DNA of 9,335 nucleotides, from assembly GCA_015661535.1 (NCBI GenBank), contig DQVY01000224.1:1-9335 (forward strand), read 5' to 3'. A program made the position numbers and the translations under genes. The notes beneath the pieces are model-generated. The model searched no databases. It was not told the DNA's origin and worked only from the letters and a program-made list of their open reading frames with translations. Every line of letters begins with the position of its first letter. Position 1 is the stretch's first letter. Shown here one piece after another: positions 1 through 7,371 of this stretch. The stretch comes from Sulfurovum sp. (GTDB taxonomy: Bacteria; Campylobacterota; Campylobacteria; Campylobacterales; Sulfurovaceae).

Positions 1-461
1 CCTGCAGCGATACCACCGCCAAGGACACCCCCGACAATAGAATGTGTTGTAGAAACAGGGGCTTTAAGCCAGGTTGCAAGATTTAGCCAAAGTGCCGCTT
101 CCAAAAGAGCAGCCGACATGGCATACACAAAAATCATCGGATCATCACCAAATGCAACAGGGTCAATGATGCCTTTTTTAATGGTACCCACCACATCACC
201 ACCAGCAATTAAAGCACCAGATGCTTCAAAAACAGAAGCAATTAAAATTGCTCCAGCAATGGTAAGTGCCCCAGAACCCACAGCAGGTCCCACATTGTTA
301 GCCACATCATTCGCACCAATATTCATTGCCATGTACGCACCAAATACTGCGGCAAGGACTAAAAACCCGCCATGTGCTATTTGCCCAATAATGCTGTTTG
401 CATAAAAAGCCACTGCCACAGCGAAACCTGCACCTAAAATCATTTTAAATGTATTATTCAT
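1..461 (-). CDS. pit: PiT-family inorganic phosphate transporter, N-terminal part (runs off left edge)
   Basis: This is the start of an inner-membrane phosphate permease of the PiT family, which moves phosphate (usually as a metal-phosphate complex) with protons or sodium. About 153 codons are present and the frame is open to the left edge. Translation shows a hydrophobic first segment (residues about 8-25), then the family signature GANDVANNVGPAVGSGAL at about residues 49-66. Further on are hydrophobic helices and the second hallmark, PVSTTHSIVGGVLGGG, near residues 135-150. Both conserved PiT motifs are intact, so the family call is firm; the C-terminal half is missing only because the window ends. 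The ATG at 461 is supported by an AAGGAA ribosome site about 5 bases upstream and by a -10 element about 25 bases upstream. Three Pho-box-like repeats in front of the promoter suggest phosphate-starvation control, although E. coli PitA is not usually regarded as a Pho regulon gene. Whether it has a DUF47 partner cannot be seen. Confidence 0.95.
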   Translation of the reverse strand, partial: MNNTFKMILGAGFAVAVAFYANSIIGQIAHGGFLVLAAVFGAYMAMNIGANDVANNVGPAVGSGALTIAGAILIASVFEASGALIAGGDVVGTIKKGIIDPVAFGDDPMIFVYAMSAALLEAALWLNLATWLKAPVSTTHSIVGGVLGGGIAA

Positions 462-486
462 TATTTTCCTTTTTACTATTGCTGAT

Positions 487-529
487 ATTATATAAAAAAA
501 GTATTACAGAAACGTTACCAAATGGTTAT
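487..529 (-). promoter_or_regulatory. Pho-box-like (PhosR/PhoB-type) promoter of the PiT gene
   Basis: Read on the + strand, three pentamers lie at an exact 11-base period: ATTAC at 503-507, GTTAC at 514-518 and GTTAT at 525-529. On the gene strand they read as 7-mers spaced by 4 bases (TTATAAC, TGGTAAC, CTGTAAT). The last differs at one base from the E. coli Pho-box half-site CTGTCAT. A perfect -10 hexamer, TATAAT (487-492), follows after 10 bases with no good -35. This is the usual design of promoters where the bound activator replaces the -35. Transcription would begin about 20 bases before the ATG. The repeat pattern and spacing are seen directly; the regulator's identity is inferred. Confidence 0.75.
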
Positions 530-558
530 AAAAAGTAGTTAGGGAAGAGAGAACACAA

Positions 559-582
559 GAGAATGGGCAAAATGCCCACCTC
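559..582 (-). terminator. Candidate terminator hairpin after the porin gene
   Basis: A perfect 6-base inverted repeat, TGGGCA (564-569) and TGCCCA (573-578), is separated by three bases. On the minus strand it extends through two G-U pairs or a bulge to GAG/CTC at the ends. It lies about 20 bases beyond the porin stop. The following minus-strand sequence is T/C-rich rather than a clean T run, so termination may be partial. It sits between the porin gene and the PiT promoter, where a terminator is expected. Confidence 0.5.
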
Positions 583-602
583 AAAAAAGAAAAAAAGAAG
601 GT

Positions 603-1781
603 CTAGAATTTATAAATCATATCCAGTTGAACACGTTCATAGTCTGGCTCGCCCACATAATTGTTTTTCACGTTACTTTGATAAATTGTATTGAAGAAGA
701 AGCTACCTGCAAGATAAAGGTTTTTACCCGCTTTGTATTTTGCTCTAATCGCATGACCTTTAGCAGCAGTTCCTCCACCAAAGTTATCTGAGTCAGAGTA
801 TGCACCAAGTGTCGCATCTTCTTGAAGATCAGTATATGAGTATTTGACTTGCCAATCATTTATATTTTTAGCTTTACCCAACTTAATTGCGACATCGTAT
901 CCGAAGTTATCATTGCTTGCAGCCATATTGTAAACCACTCCGGCTGCAACTTTCAATGGCATACCAAAGACATCTTTAAACTGAAGTTCTGCAAATCCCT
1001 CAACAAGATGGTAATCATTTGCATACAATTTCTCACCATTTACAATGACAATACTATTTCCTTTACGTGAACCAAAAAGACGCGTGTTCCCTTTGAACCC
1101 ATCATAATAGTAGAGACCCGCACCTAAATTAAGCTTTGCCGCGTCTAGTTTTATCTTTTGTACATATTGAGCGACAAAAAGGTTCACATCATCCTTCGCA
1201 ACTGATGCTTCTTCCAAAGTGGGTTGATTTACACCTAAAGTGATGATTCTTGACTCATCTTTGTACTGGTAATTTACTCCATTCATCGAAACATCATTAT
1301 CCCAAACAAGTTGTGATTTTAGGGGTCTGTACATCATGTAAGGTTGTCTACCTACTTTATACGTAGAGTTACCAGACTTATATGCTAAACCTAAAATATT
1401 AAATCTAAGTGACTTCCAAAAGTAGTCACTCACAGCCTTGTCTTTAAAGAATGTCTGGTTTCCTGAGGTTGGGTTTGCAAAACCAGATCTCATCCCTACT
1501 TCAAAGTGAAGTTCATTGGTAAGATCCACCACTGCACCTATTCTTAAACGGTATCTATTTCTATACTTATTGTCTTTGTCATCTCTTTCTATACTCTCAT
1601 ATCTTAATCTTAAATCCCCTTTGAAATGTAATCTATCAAGCATCTCTTTTTCATGTACAGGTAGTGCACTATACGAAGCATTTTCTTTCTTTTTTTCAAT
1701 GCGTTCATGTGGGTGTTCAATATAGGCTTCAGCCATTGCTATTGTTGCCAGTGCCATCATTGATAATACAATTTTTTTCAT
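603..1781 (-). CDS. Outer-membrane beta-barrel porin (Porin_5-like), Pho-type promoter
   Basis: This encodes a 392-residue outer-membrane porin. A signal peptide covers about residues 1-19 (KK start, hydrophobic core, AMAEA end). A charged linker follows, then alternating amphipathic strands beginning with FKGDLRLRYE near residue 53 and the RNRYRLRIGA segment. The chain ends in IYKF, with the C-terminal phenylalanine recognised by the BAM machinery. Features such as RLRYE, RNRYRLR and VGRQ resemble the 'putative porin' (Porin_5) family common in epsilonproteobacteria, distantly like Campylobacter MOMP. I cannot show that it belongs to the OprP/OprO phosphate-porin family. The ATG at 1781 has an AAGGA site about 7 bases upstream and sits about 30 bases after a Pho-box-like promoter. 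That promoter and the adjacent PiT gene suggest phosphate or other anion uptake under starvation, which is inference. The barrel is rich in lysine, as anion-selective pores often are. The gene appears complete. Confidence 0.85.
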   Translation of the reverse strand: MKKIVLSMMALATIAMAEAYIEHPHERIEKKKENASYSALPVHEKEMLDRLHFKGDLRLRYESIERDDKDNKYRNRYRLRIGAVVDLTNELHFEVGMRSGFANPTSGNQTFFKDKAVSDYFWKSLRFNILGLAYKSGNSTYKVGRQPYMMYRPLKSQLVWDNDVSMNGVNYQYKDESRIITLGVNQPTLEEASVAKDDVNLFVAQYVQKIKLDAAKLNLGAGLYYYDGFKGNTRLFGSRKGNSIVIVNGEKLYANDYHLVEGFAELQFKDVFGMPLKVAAGVVYNMAASNDNFGYDVAIKLGKAKNINDWQVKYSYTDLQEDATLGAYSDSDNFGGGTAAKGHAIRAKYKAGKNLYLAGSFFFNTIYQSNVKNNYVGEPDYERVQLDMIYKF

Positions 1782-1811
1782 TTTTGGTCCTTGTTTTATT
1801 TTATGGACGGA

Positions 1812-1854
1812 AGTATAGAAAAAATTGGTTACAAAATTGTTACTATTATGTTAT
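1812..1854 (-). promoter_or_regulatory. Pho-box-like (PhosR/PhoB-type) promoter of the porin gene
   Basis: On the + strand, GTTAC (1828-1832), GTTAC (1839-1843) and GTTAT (1850-1854) repeat at an exact 11-base period. The core GTTACAAAATTGTTAC closely resembles the box reported for Campylobacter jejuni PhosR, GTTTCNAAAANGTTTC (recalled from the literature). On the gene strand a -10-like TATACT (1812-1817) follows after 10 bases, the same spacing as in front of the PiT gene. The site fills the 75-base gap between the receptor stop and the porin start, giving the porin its own regulated promoter. Confidence 0.78.
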
Positions 1855-1856
1855 AT

Positions 1857-4800
1857 TTAAAATTTTGCAGATATTTTCAGACTCAAAGTTCTCCCTGTTT
1901 TATACCTTCGTGTCACTAGATCGTCTTGTGTCCACACCACCTCATCATCCAAAATATTCCCTGCTTTCACCCTTATATCATAATCATAACCATAATGAAA
2001 CTTCTCTATCCATACCAGGTCTAAAAGTGTTGCAGGTTGTTCATATTGGTCAAACTCTTTATCTGGTCCGTCTATCACCCCTACTTTACGAATACGCTCT
2101 GCCATATGGTTCAAGTTTATAAGCACCGAACGGTCTTGGGCTTCATACCCTACAGTGACATTCAACACATACGGAGACAAACCTTGCAGCGCTCTACTGT
2201 CAGAAGTTAATGTTTTTTTCTGTTCTTCTGTCAAGGTTACTTCAGAAAAATTGTAAGAGAAATTCCCCGCCACATAATAATTAACTAAATTACCATGTAT
2301 AAACTCAAGGTTTTTTCTTCCATCAATTTCAAACCCGTACAGGGTTGCAGATTCAGAATTGGCAAAAGAATATTCAGGCAAAGAAGAAGATGGCACCATC
2401 ACATCTTCAATAGGATTCTCCATATATTTATAAAATAATCCCAATTTTACATTTTCAGTATTCGAAATAAAATGACTGTATTTAAGGTCAAAGTTGTAAA
2501 TAATGGTATTTACCAGATCAGGATTCCCTCTTATAGTTGCCACATCAAAGGGGTGAAAATAAGACCCCTCCGTAAATTCTCTCATGTCTGGCATGATGTA
2601 GGTTTTTGAGGCAGCCAAGTCTATATAATTGTTTTCATTATGTTTATACTTCAAAGATATGGAAGGGAAATAGTCTTCAATACTAAGTGAATCTTGTACC
2701 TTCTGGATCAATCTTCTTTTTGTAATATCAGGATTGTCACTGTCTTCTTTATATTGATCTATCTTTTGACTCAAGCTTACATACCGTAAGCCAAGCAGTA
2801 CTTCAAGTTTTTCAAAAGGTTTCGTCAACCATGATACATAAGGACTCTGCTCATCAACATAGCCATCATAATAATCTGCTGCTTCAAAAAGCGGTTGCAC
2901 ATTAAAAGGTCTATAATCATAAGGGTAAGCAGGTAAAACATAATTACTGTAAATACTGTCAATAGGCATTATTAACTGACGGTCCGAAACAAAAGAGCCC
3001 CCTTCTTTATTGAGATAAAATTTATCTTGTCTTGAAATTCTCTCTTTAGAGGAAACATTGATACCATATTCAACAAACTCTCCCTCTGAAAAAAGAGACA
3101 GCTCATGTTTATTTGTCAGGTAAAATGCTTTTAGGGTGTCATCTGAGTTAATACTCACACTCATATGCTGTCCACCAACAGTATTGTCATTAAAGGTAAT
3201 ACCATTCTCTGTAATATAATTGTATTGGTAATTGTTCGGCTGGTAATACTCTGCTGTACTGTACTGTGCTCCAAATTTTAAATTGGACTCCATGTTAAAC
3301 ACTTCATAGTCAAAATCTCCGGAGAACTGGTCAACATTCATTTCACGCTCTTCCCAGTTCAGATTATAATATGTCAAATCAGCGTAGTTTGAACCGATGA
3401 TCCCCTGGGTTACCCGTGTTGTTTTGACTGAATTCTTTGTATAAAGTTTGGTATATTTCAAACGCAATACATCCATATAGTTATACCCTACATTTAACAT
3501 ACCCCCATGGGCTATGTTTGTTGAAGTACTGTCAATCGTTCCAAATTTCGATGCTTCTGGATTGTATTTTCCATTAGTGTCAAAATCGTATCCGAAAAAC
3601 TCTTCAGGGACATAATTACTCTTTTGTACATAATTATAGTTCGCATAGACAGTGATATGATGATCATCATTGATGTCAAAACTTTTTGCACCCTCAACTG
3701 CACCACCAAAGCCAGGTTTTAATTTTGTCTGATGCACACCATAAATACGATTAGGGTACATACGTGTCAATTCTGAAAGTTCTTCTTTGGTGAAATCCCT
3801 TGTTGTGAAAGAGGGAGTTCTCTCTCCTACTTGTATACGAGATGCATCAAGAATAGGCTGGGGAATATTTCTAAAAGATCTGTCATACCCCGTCCAGTCT
3901 GTCGCAGAACCCACATAATCGTTCTGTATGGTATTTGTATAGCTGTTGACCTCCCCACCCAGTGATATTTTAATAAAATCTTCATCAAAACGCTCTTTGG
4001 TACGAATGTCAATATACCCGCCTCCAAAAGAAGAAGGAATATTTGCAGAAGCACTCTTCTGTACGATCATGGACCCAATGACCGAAGAAGGGAAAATGTC
4101 TAAAGGTACTGTTCTTTTAAGCGGATTGGGAGAAGGTAAAGGCAATCCATTCATCTCTATGTTTGAATACCGTTCTCCCAAACCTCTAACATAAATACTT
4201 TTGCCATCTACCAGGGTTACACCAGTCACCCTTCTCAGTGCAGCTGCCGCTGTTGAATCTCCTTTTTTACTCATCTCTTCTGCCCCGATAATACTGGCAA
4301 CGGCATTAATATTTTTCTCTTCTGAAATAATATCTGTTAAAGAACCTTCTATTTTTGGTGCAAGGACCACATACTCTTCAAGCTCCATACTTGCAGGTGT
4401 CAACGTAATACGTCGTGAGGTAGTACCATTTTTGGCTACCTTTACCCCGGAAACAGTTTGTGCAGAATAGGCAGTATGTACTACCGATATGCTTAAAGCT
4501 ACCCCTGAAGGTACCTCAACAGAAAACCTTCCGTTGGCGTCTGTTCGTGCATCTACCGTAGTTCCTTTTACAAACACTCTCGCCCCAGAAATAGGTGTTT
4601 TCCCTTCAGAAGAGAGTACCTGCCCCTGCAGCCTTCCTTTTCCTGTCACCTTCAATGCTGTTTTGCTTTTCTCCTGTGTCAATTTACCCACAGGGGTGTC
4701 TACCGTAACCATAGGTGTTCGAGAAGATCTTGAAAATGTAGAGACCACTTGTGTATCTCTCCCCTCTTTGATCAAGATCGATTTTTTATAATACCCAAGG

Positions 4801-5042
4801 TTGATCTTGTCCATACCGCGCCCTACCACTTCCACAATATGTGAACCTATAGGAAGCGTAACTTTCAAAGAGCCGTCAATATCACTCTTGAAGACTCTTT
4901 TACCATCCACTGTTACCACCGAACCATGTAAAGGGCTTTGATCTTTAAACACAAACACAGAAAGTGTTCCTGTACTTTCTTGTGCTGTTCCTGCAACCGT
5001 AACGGCTAAAAGCAGTAAACAAAATTTTATTATATGTTTCAT
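1857..5042 (-). CDS. Large TonB-dependent outer-membrane receptor with two N-terminal beta-sandwich-type domains
   Basis: This 1061-residue receptor should import a scarce ligand across the outer membrane using TonB energy. In order: signal peptide (1-20); a first extension (about 25-100) with a GTLSVFVF...VDGKRVF pattern like PEGA or carboxypeptidase-regulatory folds; a second extension (about 137-215) with GQVLSSEGKTPISGARVFVKG and TDANGRFSVEVPSG, typical of CarboxypepD_reg-like domains; a likely TonB box EEYVVLA (222-228); a plug (about 235-350) with ALRRVTGV, IYVRGLGERYSNIEMNG and SFGGGYIDIRTK; and a barrel from about 351 to the end, including GNPDL near residue 840. It ends in ISAKF, the usual barrel signal. 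The two extensions precede the TonB box and do not look like the STN signalling domain. The plug style is close to receptors abundant in Bacteroidetes. The start lies one base after the TPR gene stop, with GGAG upstream, so the two genes are co-translated. The ligand cannot be read from the sequence; phosphorus-containing compounds are a guess from the neighbours. Confidence 0.92.
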   Translation of the reverse strand: MKHIIKFCLLLLAVTVAGTAQESTGTLSVFVFKDQSPLHGSVVTVDGKRVFKSDIDGSLKVTLPIGSHIVEVVGRGMDKINLGYYKKSILIKEGRDTQVVSTFSRSSRTPMVTVDTPVGKLTQEKSKTALKVTGKGRLQGQVLSSEGKTPISGARVFVKGTTVDARTDANGRFSVEVPSGVALSISVVHTAYSAQTVSGVKVAKNGTTSRRITLTPASMELEEYVVLAPKIEGSLTDIISEEKNINAVASIIGAEEMSKKGDSTAAAALRRVTGVTLVDGKSIYVRGLGERYSNIEMNGLPLPSPNPLKRTVPLDIFPSSVIGSMIVQKSASANIPSSFGGGYIDIRTKERFDEDFIKISLGGEVNSYTNTIQNDYVGSATDWTGYDRSFRNIPQPILDASRIQVGERTPSFTTRDFTKEELSELTRMYPNRIYGVHQTKLKPGFGGAVEGAKSFDINDDHHITVYANYNYVQKSNYVPEEFFGYDFDTNGKYNPEASKFGTIDSTSTNIAHGGMLNVGYNYMDVLRLKYTKLYTKNSVKTTRVTQGIIGSNYADLTYYNLNWEEREMNVDQFSGDFDYEVFNMESNLKFGAQYSTAEYYQPNNYQYNYITENGITFNDNTVGGQHMSVSINSDDTLKAFYLTNKHELSLFSEGEFVEYGINVSSKERISRQDKFYLNKEGGSFVSDRQLIMPIDSIYSNYVLPAYPYDYRPFNVQPLFEAADYYDGYVDEQSPYVSWLTKPFEKLEVLLGLRYVSLSQKIDQYKEDSDNPDITKRRLIQKVQDSLSIEDYFPSISLKYKHNENNYIDLAASKTYIMPDMREFTEGSYFHPFDVATIRGNPDLVNTIIYNFDLKYSHFISNTENVKLGLFYKYMENPIEDVMVPSSSLPEYSFANSESATLYGFEIDGRKNLEFIHGNLVNYYVAGNFSYNFSEVTLTEEQKKTLTSDSRALQGLSPYVLNVTVGYEAQDRSVLINLNHMAERIRKVGVIDGPDKEFDQYEQPATLLDLVWIEKFHYGYDYDIRVKAGNILDDEVVWTQDDLVTRRYKTGRTLSLKISAKF

Positions 5043-5043
5043 T

Positions 5044-6312
5044 TTATATGCACTCCATACTGTTATCTTGACACTTTTCTATATTTTTACGAATGATAGT
5101 TGCTTTGGAGAACAATCCATCGTCTGTGATCTTTTTCAACTGTACCTCTGCTTCCACATAATCTTTAGCCATATAATAGGCATAGGCAACGGCATAACGA
5201 ATGTTGTCATCATCAAGCATCTTGTAGCGTTTTAAGGCATCAATGAGGCCTATGACTTTTTCATACTCTTTACGTTCCACATAAATGGCTATCTTCTGTT
5301 TCAGTTTCTCTTTCTTGTCACTTATCTGAGAATTCAAATACAAGGCATGAGGTATCAACCCAACCCTTCTATAGAGTTCAGCAGCCTCTTTTACATATTT
5401 ATGCTCATAATAAGACCCCTCTTCAAAAAGACCGGCTGTAGTGAACGCCATTCCTTTTTTCATATAGAGCTGTCCCAGTAACATGTGAACCTTCGCATCT
5501 TTGGGAAACATCATCTTTGCTTCTTCAAGTACTTTAACCGCTTCTTCTCTCTGTCCGCCTGCCTGTAACATTTGAGACAGTGCCATATACTCTTTAGCTG
5601 TAGGTCTAGAACGTTTCATATACGCTTTAGCTGACACGATCGCTTCCTGATAAAGCCCTAACTCTGCAAAATAGTAAAACTTCTGCTTCAAAAGAGACTG
5701 ATCTTTAGGAAAACGTCTGGCTCCCTGTGTCAATATTTCTACAGCCTTGTCTTGTTGCTTCGCTTTCCAGTAGCAGTCTGCCCTAAGCATATACTCAGCC
5801 GCTTCATCTCTTCCTTTAGCGCCTTGAAGATCAAGATAATGTACTGTTCCCATATAATCTTTTATTTTATAAGACTCTTGACTTAAATAACTGTAAAGTT
5901 TTTGCAAACTTTCACGTCGTATCTTCTCTGCATCAAATAGAGGTTTTTGACTTTTTACTACCTTTTTTTCAGACCCAACACTAAAAAGATGTTTTCGCTT
6001 CTCTTTTTCTGTGACAGGTGCCATGTAGACTTTCTTTTTTGTCTCGATCACCGCTCTCTTCAGTGCAGCGATCGCTTCTGCATGTCTCTCTTTACGCATG
6101 GCGATCACACCTTTGATGGTGTAATACTTTGCCAAGTCAAGGTTCTTATCATAGGCTTTCGCCTCTTGAAGGGAAACTTTGGCTTTATCAAATGCACCAT
6201 CATACACAAGCATACTTGCCAAAGAGAGGTGATCTACCTCTGTTTCCTCTTCTTGTGTAGCCTCTGCAAAAGCAAAGAGGCACATTATGAGTATTGCTAG
6301 TTTAAATTTCAT
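5044..6312 (-). CDS. Secreted tetratricopeptide (TPR) repeat protein of the TonB cluster
   Basis: This 422-residue protein begins with a signal peptide (MKFKLAILIMCLFAFAEA, cleavage near 18-19) and is otherwise alpha-helical with TPR-type repeats. Recognisable units include residues about 25-57 (LASMLVYDGAFDKAKVSLQEA), 61-91 (YYTIKGVIAMRKERHAEAIAAL), 172-203, 208-233, 240-270 (ALSQMLQAGGQREEAVKVLEEA), 274-300 and 372-398 (YAVAYAYYMAKDYVEAEVQL). It should therefore be a periplasmic protein-interaction scaffold. There is no lipobox cysteine at the signal end. A TPR protein often follows tonB in TtpC-type clusters such as that of Vibrio cholerae, but its role is poorly defined; contact with TonB or with the receptor's periplasmic domains is plausible. 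The strong AAGGGG site overlaps the end of tonB, only 9 bases away. The C-terminus carries two cysteines (CQDNSMECI), which could form a disulfide. Confidence 0.85.
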   Translation of the reverse strand: MKFKLAILIMCLFAFAEATQEEETEVDHLSLASMLVYDGAFDKAKVSLQEAKAYDKNLDLAKYYTIKGVIAMRKERHAEAIAALKRAVIETKKKVYMAPVTEKEKRKHLFSVGSEKKVVKSQKPLFDAEKIRRESLQKLYSYLSQESYKIKDYMGTVHYLDLQGAKGRDEAAEYMLRADCYWKAKQQDKAVEILTQGARRFPKDQSLLKQKFYYFAELGLYQEAIVSAKAYMKRSRPTAKEYMALSQMLQAGGQREEAVKVLEEAKMMFPKDAKVHMLLGQLYMKKGMAFTTAGLFEEGSYYEHKYVKEAAELYRRVGLIPHALYLNSQISDKKEKLKQKIAIYVERKEYEKVIGLIDALKRYKMLDDDNIRYAVAYAYYMAKDYVEAEVQLKKITDDGLFSKATIIRKNIEKCQDNSMECI

Positions 6313-6321
6313 CTCTACCCC

Positions 6322-6960
6322 TTAGTTAAAGTCAAATCTGACTTTTTGTTTTGCCCATACTTTCACAGGTCTGCCCTTATACTTCCCCGGAGAAAACCTC
6401 CAAGAGCGTATACCTCTAAGTGCTGCCGCATCAAATACCCCCGGAGGAGAAGATTGCAATACTTTTGCCGCTTCTATACTTCCATCCGTATCGATCAAAA
6501 GATTTACAACCACATACCCTTTAATGTGCTTTTTCATAGCAGAGGCTGGGTACTGCATAGGTGAACGCGAGACTACCCTTGGTTTGGTATCCACCGTACC
6601 TTCACTCATTGCAGCGTTTCTGGCGATCTCACCCAAAAGATCATTGGGATCTCCTGCAATGTTTCCCAGCTCAAACTCAGGAATGTCCATCTCAATGCCC
6701 CCCAGCAAAGAAGAGAGGTCAGGCAAAGGTGCCTTTGGTGTTCTCTTCTTTTTTGGCTTTGGTTTTGGTTTTGGTTTTTTGATCTCTTGTTTCACTTTGG
6801 CCAACTTCATGTAGCGCATAGGATCTTTTTTCACTTCTTCTTTTTTCTTCACATCTTTAGAGAAAGAGACAACCAGTACCATCATCAGTACCGCACCCAG
6901 AAACATAGCCAAGAGTGCCGTAAATACTCTTTTTTGTTTCATTTTTTTTGCCTGATACAT
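6322..6960 (-). CDS. tonB: TonB energy-transducing protein
   Basis: TonB links the inner-membrane proton channel to outer-membrane receptors. The 212 residues show a short basic N-terminus, one membrane anchor (about 12-33, VFTALLAMFLGAVLMMVLVV), and a periplasmic Lys/Pro spacer (about 60-80, KKPKPKPKPKKKRTPKAP). A low-complexity acidic stretch follows (about 80-115), then a TonB C-terminal domain (about 132-212) with YPASAMKKHIKGYVVVNLLI, DTDGSIEAAKVL and SWRFSPGKYKGRPVKVWAKQKV. The domain order and conserved YP start are normal for the family. The spacer is short compared with E. coli TonB, in line with TonB2-type proteins. The first ATG at 6960 lacks a clear ribosome site. An ATG at 6942 (residue 7, MKQKRVF) has AGG eight bases upstream and may be the true start, giving 206 residues. 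The gene lies 6 bases after exbD and is part of the same operon. Confidence 0.93.
   Translation of the reverse strand: MYQAKKMKQKRVFTALLAMFLGAVLMMVLVVSFSKDVKKKEEVKKDPMRYMKLAKVKQEIKKPKPKPKPKKKRTPKAPLPDLSSLLGGIEMDIPEFELGNIAGDPNDLLGEIARNAAMSEGTVDTKPRVVSRSPMQYPASAMKKHIKGYVVVNLLIDTDGSIEAAKVLQSSPPGVFDAAALRGIRSWRFSPGKYKGRPVKVWAKQKVRFDFN
6751..6774 (-). repeat. Six-base tandem repeat encoding the TonB Lys-Pro spacer
   Basis: Four near-identical six-base units (TTTTGG on the + strand, one reading CTTTGG) encode the alternating Lys-Pro run of TonB and are followed by six more T residues. A gain or loss of units would keep the frame and change the spacer by two residues each. This is a repeat inside the gene, not a separate element. 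Confidence 0.7.
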
Positions 6961-6966
6961 AGGGTG

Positions 6967-7371
6967 TTATCCCATCTCTTTCGTTGTAGAGACAGCCACA
7001 TCTTTAGCACCAGACATACGACACTCATCCACAACATCAATCAGTCTCTCTACAGGTATAGAAGTATCAGATATCACCAATACCGCTTTCTCATTGTTGC
7101 CACGGAGCAGATCTCTCAACTTAGACTGCACTGCCCATAGTTTGACAGGCTGGTTGTCAATGTAGATCTCATTGTCTTTGTCTATATATACACGTACCAC
7201 TTTAGAAGAGGCTTTACTTGCTGAAGCCGCTGAAGGACGGTTTAGATCCAACTTCATATCTTTCACAAATGTGGTCGTAACCATAAAAAAGATCAACAAT
7301 ATAAATACCATATCGATCAATGGAGACACATCGATATTGTCAATATTCTGTTTTCTGGGTCTAAATCTCAT
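6967..7371 (-). CDS. exbD: ExbD biopolymer transport protein
   Basis: ExbD is the single-span partner of ExbB; its membrane aspartate carries protons to drive TonB. From the ATG at 7371 it has 134 residues: a basic N-terminus (MRFRPRKQN), DNIDVSPLIDMVFILLIFFMV as the membrane segment with the essential Asp at residue 20, and a periplasmic domain with VYIDKDNEIYIDNQPV, KAVLVISDTSIPVERLIDVVD and GAKDVAVST. All family hallmarks are present. A longer reading from a GTG at 7386 is possible, but the ATG at 7371 has an AAGGA site five bases upstream (7377-7381), so I prefer it. On that choice the gene overlaps the end of the ExbB gene by 11 bases, which suggests translational coupling. It lies directly ahead of tonB. 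Confidence 0.93.
   Translation of the reverse strand: MRFRPRKQNIDNIDVSPLIDMVFILLIFFMVTTTFVKDMKLDLNRPSAASASKASSKVVRVYIDKDNEIYIDNQPVKLWAVQSKLRDLLRGNNEKAVLVISDTSIPVERLIDVVDECRMSGAKDVAVSTTKEMG

Noticed and set aside
118..405. Open frame of 95 codons on the + strand inside the PiT region
   Set aside because: The minus strand encodes the conserved PiT motifs GANDVANN and PVSTTHS through the same bases, so the + frame is a shadow.
559..582. Hairpin considered as a + strand terminator or regulator site
   Set aside because: There is no + strand gene to end here, and the + strand downstream is A-rich instead of T-rich. It fits better as a modest minus-strand terminator for the porin.
603..1781. Porin as an OprP/OprO phosphate-selective porin
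   Set aside because: The phosphate link comes from promoter and neighbours only. The visible motifs fit the general Porin_5-like family better, so a phosphate-porin name is not justified.
1664..2122. Open frame of 152 codons on the + strand across the receptor-porin junction
   Set aside because: It overlaps both genes and the Pho-type promoter, and its translation is Tyr/Leu/His-rich with no domain pattern. It is explained as antisense to real coding sequence.
1857..5042. Receptor as a siderophore or FecA-type signalling receptor
   Set aside because: The N-terminal domains do not look like an STN signalling domain, no sigma/anti-sigma pair is adjacent, and there is no iron-related gene in the window.
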